Positions 34,910 to 44,330 of a stretch of DNA of 64,000 bases are shown one piece after another; the stretch's first letter is position 1, and every line of letters starts with the position of its first letter. This DNA is from Trissonchulus latispiculum (lineage: Eukaryota; Nematoda; Enoplea; Enoplida; Ironidae), in contig JASAND010027823.1 of NCBI GenBank assembly GCA_030248195.1, positions 25,138 to 89,137 on the forward strand, given 5' to 3'. The translations under genes were made by a program, and so were the position numbers. The notes under the pieces were generated by a model that made no database searches, was not told the DNA's origin, and saw only the letters and a program-made list of their open reading frames with translations.

Positions 34910-36793
34910 AACGATATTAAATCGTTTCTATACTATAGAAGAAGAAGAAAATTTGTTTACTTCAGAAATAGCATAACGTAACGCTACAAAAAGTAATTTC
35001 ATATATAAATGGTTAGTACTAACAAACAAAACAAAAAAATACGCAGATATGAAAAGTTAGACATAATGATAAGTTTTAGCTATTGGGACAGTAGTTTTAC
35101 GCGGCTATTTAGAAGAGGGGGAAGGGATAACCACTTGTCTGGTTATGAAAGGCCCCGACCCCTTAGATAGCTGGAAAATTCAAAATTTTCGAGTAGTTTT
35201 TCAAATGTTACAAGATTTGCTGCATTTACAGTTTGATCTGGTAATTTATTCTAGACTTTAATTACACGGTTGGTGAAAAATCCCTTATAAGTTTCACGAT
35301 GACAGATAGGTGGACGGAGTTTCCATCTATGCCCCCGTAGTTGCTGTTGCTGGGTAAACGAGAAAAAGTCAGCACAGTTGAGTTCAATTTTGTTGTTGAT
35401 TATCTTATAAACTAATTTTAAATCAGCTTTTAGGCGCCTCAACTCCAACGGTTCGAGACCTAGGACTTGTAAACGTTGTAAATAGGGCAGGTTTTGCATC
35501 CCAGGAATACGTTTTGTGTAACGCCGTTGAACGTTTTCAATAGTATCTATATCTTTTAGTAAATACGGCGACCAAGTTTGGCTACAGTACTCTATTATTG
35601 GTCTAACGTAAACAATGAAGGCTTTTACAAGGAATTTGCGATTTCTAGTTTCAAAAGCTCTAAAGATACAAGAGGATACTTTATGTGCTTTCTGTGCTAT
35701 TTTTTCACATTGCGAAGTAGGTTTCATGTCAGACGCTAAATATACGCCGAGATCTTTTACCAAGTCGACCACTTGTAACTGTTGTTCATTTATAAAGTAT
35801 TTTACCTGATCGTGGTCTGTGAGAGTGCCAAATACGAACACCAGACACTTTTCGACTGACAGTTTTAGTTGCCAGTTATTAGCCCACTCACAGATACGAG
35901 TCAGGTTTTCTTGCAAATTCAAGCTAGTATTACTGTTGACAAATTCATATATTTTCGCGTCATCGGCATATAAATTGATTTTGCAATTTTGAACTTGGTC
36001 GGGCATATCATTGATATACGTATATCAGAAACAGTAGTGGCCCTAGTACAGTACCCTGTGGTACCCCACTAATAACATCTGTATAAGCGGACTTGGTTTT
36101 ATTTATCCTAACCCTATGGGTTCTATTTTCTAAGAATGCCTGTATCCAGCGCAACAATTTACCTCTTATACCGTAACAGTATAATTTATGCAATAGTTTT
36201 GGATGACTGACTGAGTCGAAAGCTTTTGCTAGATCAAGGTAGACGGCATGTGTATTTAGACCTTTTTCTTTCTGGAGAAACCACTGTGACAAGGCAGTCA
36301 GGATACTAGTGAGGGTGGACCTATTACTACGGAAACCATGTTGTGCATTATGCAAAAGATTTTGAGTGATTAAAAATTTAAAGATCTGATGTTTTATTAC
36401 CTGTTCAAGAATTTTACAACATGCAGAGGTTAAGCTAATCGGGCGGTAATTTTTGGGACTAGCAGGAGAACCTTTTCTTTTGAAAACCGGTGTAATTATG
36501 GCATCTTTCCATGCTAAAGGTATGGTGCCGGAATCAAAGGACTGACGAAAAATAAAAAGCAAAGGTTCTACTAAAGTTCGATACAATTTTTTAAAAATGA
36601 TAGGAGGGAGGTTATCTGGGCCGGTTGTAGTTTTGGATGGAGCTTTCTTAAGGAATTTTATTAATATTTCTCGTGTTATTGTTAAGTCCTCTAAAGAATT
36701 ATTTGTGCGATTTTCGAAATTGGGTATTTCACCGTTGTCTCTGGTATATACACTTGCAAAATAAAATAAAGAATAAATAAATAAAATAAAGAA
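34910..36793 (-). pseudogene. Non-LTR retrotransposon (LINE) reverse transcriptase, 5'-truncated and broken
   Basis: On the minus strand, 36764-36008 encodes the RT fingers and palm (NYRPISLTSACCK, HGFRSNRST, YLDLAKAFDSV, SGVPQGTVLGPLLFLIY). After a 4-nt frame slip near 36020, 36006-35251 continues with INLYADDAKIYEF (the catalytic DD) and the thumb region, including TWSPYLLKDIDTIENVQRR. A TAG replaces an expected Trp just after RVIKV at 35253-35251, and family-like sequence (NKLPDQTVNAAN) continues beyond it. The order resembles CR1/L2/jockey-type LINEs. The endonuclease domain is missing. A T/A-rich AATAAA-like repeat (36765-36793) marks the broken 5' end, where it joins an inverted copy of the 34.4-34.8 kb arm. 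Confidence 0.85.
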
Positions 36794-37152
36794 TGCCGTC
36801 GGCGCGAATTTTCTACATTTTAACAGCATATTTATTGCATTTATGAAGAAAAAGCTTGAAATGCATCCGATTTTTCGGAGAAAATTACCACTTTCACCTA
36901 AAAATGTCCAGAATTTTAAAGAATTTTCTCAGTTCTTCAGTATGAAAAGAATTAAAGATCCGAAGACCGATTTTATTGCAAAAACAAAAAATTTCTTCAA
37001 CTTCTGGGGGGCTCCGCCCCTCAGACCCTCGCTGGAAAAATGTTACCGCCCCCCCCCCCGTCACGAAACCCTGGATCCGCCAGTGTCTTGTACATATCTT
37101 TTATCATAAAAAGCAGTCTGAGCCACAAAAAATTGTTGCTGTCTAGCACAAT
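36794..37152. repeat. Right ~359-bp inverted repeat flanking the LINE fragment
   Basis: This is the inverse of 34442-34800, ending GCTGTCTAGCACAA. It contains a truncated MITE copy (36794-37079) followed by TCTTGTAC, the complement of the MITE's target duplication, so the duplication of this arm occurred after the MITE had inserted. Confidence 0.9.
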
Positions 37153-38297
37153 AGTTATTCAAAACGAAAGCTAAAAGGATGCAACTTTTCAATGCGTTTT
37201 TGCCGATAATTTTAAAAATTTTCTCAACTTCTGGAGGGCTCAGAATGGGTGTTTTCTGTCCATATTATGGAAAATTCCCCAGCAGCAATTAAAGCTTCGA
37301 ACCTTTTAGTATGTAACCAGAATGTTTGTGAAAAAATTATTCCAAAAAGTTGGAAAATTAATGAAATGGTTTCAGTAGGCGAAGTTTTTTCAGAAATTAG
37401 AATTTGTCCAATCCTAGTTTTGGCATTTAATGGATTAATCTTTTTAGACTTTTCCATTGCGAATTTTATTACAATTTACAAAATCCGCCCCCAGACCCCC
37501 GCGTAGGTTCTTCTAGGACGTTACACAAGTGCAATTGCCAGAACTTTTGCTTGAATGATCCGAAAATAACATTGTTGCAATAAAATAACGCTTAAATTTG
37601 TTTTATTTCGTATTATATCTGAAAAACAACACTTTTAGATTTTACACAGCTTCAAACAAAAATACACACTGAAATTTAAATTTACACAAGATTTACACAG
37701 GTCCGATTTTGAAAAAGAAAACCCTGACCCATAACTACCTTGGTGGGATCTAAACCGCACAAGCTACGAATACCTGAACCAGAACATGAAAACCTGCATG
37801 AAACCAAACGAATACGTACACGATTTCTATTGACCCAACTTGTGCGGGGAGTCTGCAGCATACCAGCTCATTTCATTCCTCTCCCTGGGGGTTATATTGA
37901 CCAAAAACATACATTATACTTCTCAATGGGGCACAGGACACAATTTCACTGGTGGGTCCCTTCAGCAAGACACGACATAACACAGCATAACATATTTATT
38001 ACTTGTACAAAGTACCAGCTACCTATGCACAAGAGATTCGTAAGAAACTGTGGTGAGGCGGTTTAGGGTGTATATGGGTGCCTAATGCACCCCTGACTTA
38101 CACCCTGCTCAAATTTAGACTTCATAAAAACTAAAAATTTTAACCCTGTTAGAACGACATATACGTATATATATTAGTAATTAATATTAAAAATTTAAGT
38201 ATTTTTGCTGGAAATAAAATACAAACTAAATAAATACAAACAAAAATACCTTCTCCGATTTTGCTCATTTTTGCATATTTTGTACTCTCAATGGTTC
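37153..38297. other. Repeat-derived non-coding region left of the LTR element
   Basis: It holds a GC-rich hairpin module split in two (37228-37241 and 37485-37503) by a ~245-bp AT-rich insert. An element-like end AAGAAAACCCTG stops at 37716 and is followed by ACCCATAA. The final ~50 bp (about 38250-38297) belong to the left arm of the foldback whose other arm is at 48.4 kb. The open frames 37249-37506 and 37740-38066 resemble no known protein. Confidence 0.5.
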
Positions 38298-39319
38298 TGT
38301 AACCGGCTATATTAGACTCGTAGCCGATTACCAGGGAGAGTAGGCTTACAACTACTACTACAGATTCCTTTTACTCAGCTATTCACAGGTTCACAAAATA
38401 CAAACGCAACCTGACACAAAGCATCAACTACAAATACCTACGTCGGTACTTCCACGACACGACACAACCAAAAACCTTAGGTAGCACTACAGCCGCACAG
38501 CGGTATCCACAAACAGACAGACAGTCACTAACTCCGGACTGTCACTTCAAGAAAACCCAAAACCGACTGACTACCACGCAGTCGAACTTAACCTAACTAA
38601 CTAGGACAAACCACGCCTAGACCTCGTGCTGCTATCGGCAGCCACTTAACAACCAACCAACTGAACTGAACTGAGCCAAACCGACTAACTGACTGTACCG
38701 AGCCAAACTACTAACTGAGTAGGACTAATTGTGCCGAGTATTTATACTTTTCTGCAGGTGCGTGACATTTCGAAGAACCGTCCCAAAAATAGAAGGCTGA
38801 CATTTAAGAAACCCAAAAAGTCGAGATAATTCCAGGAATTCGAAAAGGTTATACTTTTTAGGAGCCCTCCAATTTGCGTCAACAAGTTGACGACCCAGAG
38901 AAACTATTAATAACTCATCACTTAATTTTTGGCAAAGGCATTAAACTTTTCTACATGGCATATAACGATTATATGCTACGTTCTAATGCAGCTAAGGATT
39001 TCCACACAGCATATAACGATTATTGACACGTTATATGCTGCATGCTAACACAGCTGCAGCCAGCAGCATTATATGCATCATATATTACAGCAGCAGCAGG
39101 AGCAGGCAGCCTTTTATGCATTATATATTACACGTCGAAACAGCAGCCTGCTTATATTACGCAGCAGCAGCTGCCATATGCCATTATATGCAGCGTGCTA
39201 AAATCGCGCTGCGACAAAGAGAAGAATATGTTACGTACGTTATATACCTACGTTAATGGTTGCACGTATTTTATAGATTATATGTTACGTAGTAATTTGT
39301 ACCTAAGTGTCATGTTACA
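38298..39319 (-). repeat. 3' LTR (1,022 bp)
   Basis: It is highly similar to 43208-44287. Differences include small indels and a ~60-bp block (TCTTTAACACAGAGATTCGC near 43569) absent here. A TATAAATA box lies at 38746-38739 on the minus strand, followed by CTCGGCACAATTAG. The U3-side sequence has repeated GCATATAACG/CGTTATATGC and AGCAGC motifs. Confidence 0.93.
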
Positions 39320-39669
39320 TTTCTCCCCCTTAATAAAAGAAAGCGTCCTCGCTTTTACGGAAGCTTAGACCTGGGGCTTCAGACACATTGGCTAGAACGG
39401 AACATAGCTGACCCATATCAGGGAAGAAAACTTTTGCAACGGATACGCTAAGCGCTAACGGCATACGACAGCTGAAAGCAGATGGAAAGGAATCCGCAGG
39501 CTTGTTGAATACAAAAGAATACAAAAGACCAACTGCAAAAGCCATAAATCTAGTCTACCAAATCGAGTCACCATAAACAGTTCGGAAAGTTCACAATTCA
39601 CACAAAAATACATAAGCACGGAAATGACTATACAGCAGATTACAGCAGAACACAACTACCGTCAGGATT

Positions 39670-42600
39670 CTAGATACAGTGTCCATAGTTGCAGCAGGAC
39701 TTCTCTACCGTTGCTGCAGATCCCATCAGTCGGGTTCTCTCAAGTCGTAATCGGGGACGTTTCCACTTATAGTACTTCGGGGTAAACGATTGCTCTAGGA
39801 TACACCAAGCAATCCACCAAGACCTCTGATGCTTGAATGCAGATTCAGTTTGCAGAAGTAGAGAGACGTAACTAATGCAGCTACTAAGCTGATTCAAAGT
39901 ACAAATCTTTGAATTGTAGCATTCAAAACTAATCTTTGAGCTTAAGGGGTTTGATATTAGGGAGTTTAGCCGAGTTTGTGGAATTACAGCAGTAGCTGCT
40001 TTATTCGATTTTCCAGCAATGAAAACAAGGAATAAGAACCATACCATTCCAAGAAACAAACCAAATTTTGAAATAAAGTTAGAGGCCACACTCCAACGCT
40101 CAATTCTCGAAAACGTTTTAAAACGATTGCCATCTACCGAAATCCGCTCAGCTCTGGCACTACACCAATCCTGTCTCTTAGGACCTTTCACTGCAGGCAG
40201 GGTTTGAACACATATAACTTTAGTACTCACACTCCCTTGTTTGGGCAAGCTAACTGCAACTACATGCTCAAGTAAGCTTTGCCCTTTCCCATGAAAATTC
40301 TGTTGCGATTCAACATAGACTAGTATCCTTGCAGTTTCAGTGAGAACCAAGCTATGTGTTGCAGTCGCCACAGCATTGAGACTTACGAAATGTCGTTCAG
40401 CTGTTACACTTTTCGCATTTTGTGGGATTAAAAATCGAGCTGCAGGTGAGTGCTCAACAACTTTACTGGACGATGCAGGTTCAAAAATCTGTCTTTCTTT
40501 GATGACTTCGGTGGTAATATGGTGTTCATAATCACCGACCGCTTTGCTAGGATCAGGTTTCGTGGTTACGGCTTTGATTTCAGTCAATTTGATCTGACCT
40601 AAGCACGGCACTTCTTTCTGCTTAAGGGTGTTAGAGATGAGCCATGGGCTGTCGAAACTAATTTTTATGAATCCTTGGGCCTCCGGGGATTCAAGTTGCT
40701 TGCTTAGTCGTCCCCGCTGTGCTTCAGAAATTTTATGCAATATCTGTCTTATAGGCTGACAGTCTGTTGTGCTGACGGTAGGCTCTACCACAGCACGCTG
40801 TCCGAATACAAACACCACTGTTTCAAACATGTATGCGTAAGACGCAAGTAATTGTTTAAGCTTTTGCTGTTCTAAGATCGCCAGCATATAGCAAGACAAA
40901 TCCAAATTAGTCAATAGATCAACAGATCTTAAACCGCTTGTTTTTATTTCACAGGGCAAGACGCAGTGAGCTGACGTTGCTTGCAGCTGTGTGAGTAAAT
41001 TTACATTAGCTCCTTTATTCAGCTGTATTACTTCAGTTGACGGGTTAACTGCCAGCATAGGCGTAATACGCTGTGCTGTTGTCGCCGCCGCAGGTGCTAC
41101 AACGAAGCCCTGGCCTTCATTTTTCAATAGGTTGGCACTCGGTTCACTAAGCCCAATATCTTCTGAGACGCTAAACCCAACACCATCTGGGGCGCAGCTA
41201 ACTACATCTTTCCGACATGAGGGTATTTCAACACTTTCAGAAAGAAAGACACGGCAGGTGTAGCTTGCAATTTTCTCAGTGTATTTATTTGGTACGGCGT
41301 GGTGGTCCCCATTACCTTGACGCCCATCACCCACTTCTACTCTGTCGGGGTGAAAACTGACGCATCCCCCGAGTGCCGCTACCGTATTCGTACCCAAGAT
41401 GACATCATACGGCAGCCCCTCAGCGACGTACACATACAAATTTAGAATCTTCCCTCCAACTAGCAAATCTGCAAAACATCCGCCTATAATTACTACCGCG
41501 TTACCGGTTAGGGAAGTAATATTTACGTTGCTGCAATTTTGTAATGAGGCATCGTGTAACCCATTACGTACCAGAGTTACAGTACTGCCCGCATCGACAA
41601 GCATTTCTGCTGGTCGACCACAAACTAACCCATAAATCAACGGAGTCTTTACTACGGCTACATCGGAAAGCACCGCTCTATTAACAGCTTCACTGTCGCT
41701 CAAAGTTCGTATCAAAACGTTTGCTTGCTCGTCTTGACATGATCTCTCAGCAAGAAATCGGTTAACTAGACGCCTGTTTTGCTCTCTTAACGCAATCATT
41801 TCCTGTTGGACACGAGTTTGCTCGCCATGAAACGCTGGCGAAGATATCGAACTAGGGACTTCATAATTTGAAGTTTCGTGGCTAGTACTTGCACGGCTAG
41901 CCATCTCATATCGTGTGTCTCGAATAGGAAAACGTCGGGGGTTAGGATTAGGCTGTCTCGGAGGGAATCCATTACTACCTCGAGGGCATCTAGCTCGGAT
42001 GTGTCCCGGTTTCCCACAGAGAAAACAAATAGGCCGGCCATCTATAGTTCGTTCATTACGTACCCCTGGGCTTCTTCTACGGAATTCCCTAAATTCTGGT
42101 GATCTACTTCTAGGGCCACCCGTAGGGCCGTCGGATACTTTACCGGAATTAATTTCCTTTAGAGCTTGGACCATTTGAGAAGCAAAGCCTTCATACTGCT
42201 TTTGCTGCTCCTTGACTAGCTCTATCAAACCTTTCATAGCAGTTTCTTCGTCTTGTTTAGCAGACGAAGGCCATTCTCTGGGAGGGGAGTCACTAAACCT
42301 AACTGACCGCACAACTTTGTCTTCCTGATCCATATCCTCAAAAGTTTCTTGTTCTTTTGCCCGTACTACGGCGTCTTCAAAAGATGTCGGCCTACTTGAA
42401 AGGACTAGCCGACGGATACTTTTCCTCAATCCGTTCATAAAAATTTCCTTTATTAGACGATCCCTGGACTCACCCTTTAAACTGTCCCCATAAGCCTTTC
42501 TTGCTAAATTTTGAATAGCTCTGGCGAATTCTTCTACCGATTCGCCAGTCTTCTGCTGACGCCTGTGTAACTCTGAACTAGAAGTTGTATCAGCTAAAAC

Positions 42601-43119
42601 TTGAGTTAACGCCTCTTTCACTTGATCCCAGCTATTCTTAATACCAGCTGGGAGAGCTTCCCATGCATCAGCAGCATAGCCTCTCAGGTATGCTGGAAAC
42701 AATTTAACCTTACTAGTGTCTGCCCAATCTTTAATTAGAGCAATTCTTTCAAAAGTACGTACAAAATCTCGAAAATCATCCCCAATTTCTCCTTTATAAA
42801 CAGGAATTTGTTTAACATCTATGACACACTTTGAGCGGTCTAACTCGCCTTTATCATCCCCAGTCATAGTAAATTCTAGTTTCCTAGGGCGAAAATTTAG
42901 ATCTCTAGATACAGCAAAGTAACTTGTAATTGGGGTGGTAAGTGCAGGCGAATTTCGCTCCCTCTTTTCTACAATAGGGTCCTCAACAAAATACTCTTCA
43001 ACCGGCTCAGAAAAACACGAGCTAAGTGTTCGACTACCACTTGACACGTAAGAACCGTCTGGTGAACTATAAGCTCCGTCAACCAGAACTTCACTATCAG
43101 ATAAACTGCGGTTCCACAA
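39670..43119 (-). CDS. Gag-protease polyprotein of the LTR element, 1,149 residues, lacking the polymerase core
   Basis: One uninterrupted frame. Residues about 90-280 look like a retrotransposon Gag (FVRTFERIALIKDW, FPAYLRGYAADAWEAL, VEEFARAIQNLARKAY). A CCHC zinc knuckle follows (CFLCGKPGHIRARC, about residue 363). Next comes an aspartic protease with its active site as VDAGST (about 505) and an ILGTN flap-like segment. Near 770-800 there is a shrunken RT-entry-like stretch (QPIRQILHKISEAQRGRL ... SPW). The RT YxDD box, RNase H and integrase are missing. The remaining ~340 residues are unassigned and include one strong hydrophobic segment (GMVWFLFLVFIAG, about 1023). The product is expected to assemble particles but not to copy itself. 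The intact length suggests either recent loss of pol or retained use of the frame. Confidence 0.8.
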   Translation of the reverse strand: MWNRSLSDSEVLVDGAYSSPDGSYVSSGSRTLSSCFSEPVEEYFVEDPIVEKRERNSPALTTPITSYFAVSRDLNFRPRKLEFTMTGDDKGELDRSKCVIDVKQIPVYKGEIGDDFRDFVRTFERIALIKDWADTSKVKLFPAYLRGYAADAWEALPAGIKNSWDQVKEALTQVLADTTSSSELHRRQQKTGESVEEFARAIQNLARKAYGDSLKGESRDRLIKEIFMNGLRKSIRRLVLSSRPTSFEDAVVRAKEQETFEDMDQEDKVVRSVRFSDSPPREWPSSAKQDEETAMKGLIELVKEQQKQYEGFASQMVQALKEINSGKVSDGPTGGPRSRSPEFREFRRRSPGVRNERTIDGRPICFLCGKPGHIRARCPRGSNGFPPRQPNPNPRRFPIRDTRYEMASRASTSHETSNYEVPSSISSPAFHGEQTRVQQEMIALREQNRRLVNRFLAERSCQDEQANVLIRTLSDSEAVNRAVLSDVAVVKTPLIYGLVCGRPAEMLVDAGSTVTLVRNGLHDASLQNCSNVNITSLTGNAVVIIGGCFADLLVGGKILNLYVYVAEGLPYDVILGTNTVAALGGCVSFHPDRVEVGDGRQGNGDHHAVPNKYTEKIASYTCRVFLSESVEIPSCRKDVVSCAPDGVGFSVSEDIGLSEPSANLLKNEGQGFVVAPAAATTAQRITPMLAVNPSTEVIQLNKGANVNLLTQLQATSAHCVLPCEIKTSGLRSVDLLTNLDLSCYMLAILEQQKLKQLLASYAYMFETVVFVFGQRAVVEPTVSTTDCQPIRQILHKISEAQRGRLSKQLESPEAQGFIKISFDSPWLISNTLKQKEVPCLGQIKLTEIKAVTTKPDPSKAVGDYEHHITTEVIKERQIFEPASSSKVVEHSPAARFLIPQNAKSVTAERHFVSLNAVATATHSLVLTETARILVYVESQQNFHGKGQSLLEHVVAVSLPKQGSVSTKVICVQTLPAVKGPKRQDWCSARAERISVDGNRFKTFSRIERWSVASNFISKFGLFLGMVWFLFLVFIAGKSNKAATAVIPQTRLNSLISNPLSSKISFECYNSKICTLNQLSSCISYVSLLLQTESAFKHQRSWWIAWCILEQSFTPKYYKWKRPRLRLERTRLMGSAATVEKSCCNYGHCI

Positions 43120-43207
43120 CTTGATTCGATTCCCAACTATTAACGGGGTAAAACCGAAGTCCTTTCTCTCCCTTCAAAAACAGAAATCCTGGCAGCCTCG
43201 CCAAATC

Positions 43208-44287
43208 TGTAACCGGCTATATTAGACTCGTAGCCGATTACCAGGGAGAGAATGCTTACAAACGACTACTACAGATTCCTTTTACTCAGCTATTCACAGG
43301 TTCACAAAATACAAACGCAACCTGACACAAAGCATCAACTACAAATACCTACGTCGGTACTTCCACGACACGACACAACCGAAAACCTTTAGGTAAGCAC
43401 TTACACAGCCGCACAGCGGTATCCACAAATAGACAGTCACTAACTCCGGGCTGTCACTTCAAGTAAACCCAAAACCGACTGACTACCCCGCAGTCGAACT
43501 CTAACTAACTAGGACAAACCACGCCTAGACCTCGTGCTGCTATCGGCAGCCACTTAACAACCAACCAACTCTTTAACACAGAGATTCGCTTAGACGGAGT
43601 GCCTGGGTGACTGACTGAACCGCACCCAACCTGACTTGACTGACTGTACCGAGCCAAACCTACTAACTGAGTAGGACTAATTGTGTCGAGTATTTATACT
43701 TTTCTGCAGGTGCGTGACATTTCGAAGAACCATCCCAAAAATAGAAGGCTGACATTTAAGAAACCCGAAAAGTCGCTATTATTCTGATTAATTCCAGGAA
43801 TTCGAAAAGGTTATACTTTTTAGGAGCCTCCAATTTGCGTCAACAAGTTGACGACCCAGAGAAACTATTAATAACTCATCACTTAATTTTTGGCAAAGGC
43901 ATTAAACTTTTCTACATGGCATATAACGATTATATGCTACGTGCTAATCCAGCTAAGGCTTTTACACACGGCATATAACGATTATTGACACGTTATATGC
44001 CACATGCTAACGCAGCTGCAGCCAACAGCATTATATGCATCATATAACACACGCAGCAGCAGCAGCAGGCAGCCTTTTATGCATTATATAACACGTCGAA
44101 ACAGCAGCCTGCTTATATATAACGCAGCAGCAGCTGCTATATGCCATTATATGCAGCGTGCTAAAATCGCGCTGTGACAACGACAAGGAGAAGAATATAT
44201 TACGTACGTTATATACCTACGTTAATATTTGCACGTATTTCATACATTATATGTTACGTAGAATTTTTACCTAAGTGTCATGTTACA
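43208..44287 (-). repeat. 5' LTR (1,080 bp)
   Basis: This is the partner of 38298-39319. A TATAAATA box is at 43698-43691 on the minus strand and would drive transcription of the Gag-protease frame starting at 43119. The sequence differences between the LTRs indicate that the insertion is not brand new. Confidence 0.93.
43691..43698 (-). promoter_or_regulatory. TATA box in the 5' LTR
   Basis: TATAAATA on the minus strand, in the position expected for the LTR promoter, with an identical octamer in the other LTR. It is the only strong core promoter motif I could place within the LTR. Confidence 0.55.
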
Positions 44288-44330
44288 GTTCCACGGAACA
44301 AGACAAGTGCGTTTTGCATAATATTGCTTC

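Larger units (their letters stand above)
38298..44287 (-). mobile_element. Complete LTR retrotransposon (5,990 bp) with a 4-bp target duplication
   Basis: The two LTRs (38298-39319 and 43208-44287) start TGTAACCGGC and end GTCATGTTACA on the plus strand, giving TG...CA ends. The 4-mer GTTC flanks both sides. In the coding (minus) sense the 5' LTR is the right one. A primer-binding-like sequence TGGCGAGGCTGCCAGG follows it two to three bases inside (about 43205-43190), and a purine tract AAGGGGGAGAAA (about 39331-39320) directly precedes the 3' LTR. A Gypsy/Ty3-like identity is suggested by the Gag-CCHC-protease order and the short target duplication. The polymerase and integrase are absent. 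The empty target site is preserved at 48.4 kb. Confidence 0.92.

Noticed and set aside
37740..38066. 108-codon + strand frame as a gene
   Set aside because: The composition is unremarkable, it shows no family signature, and it sits between TE-derived sequences.
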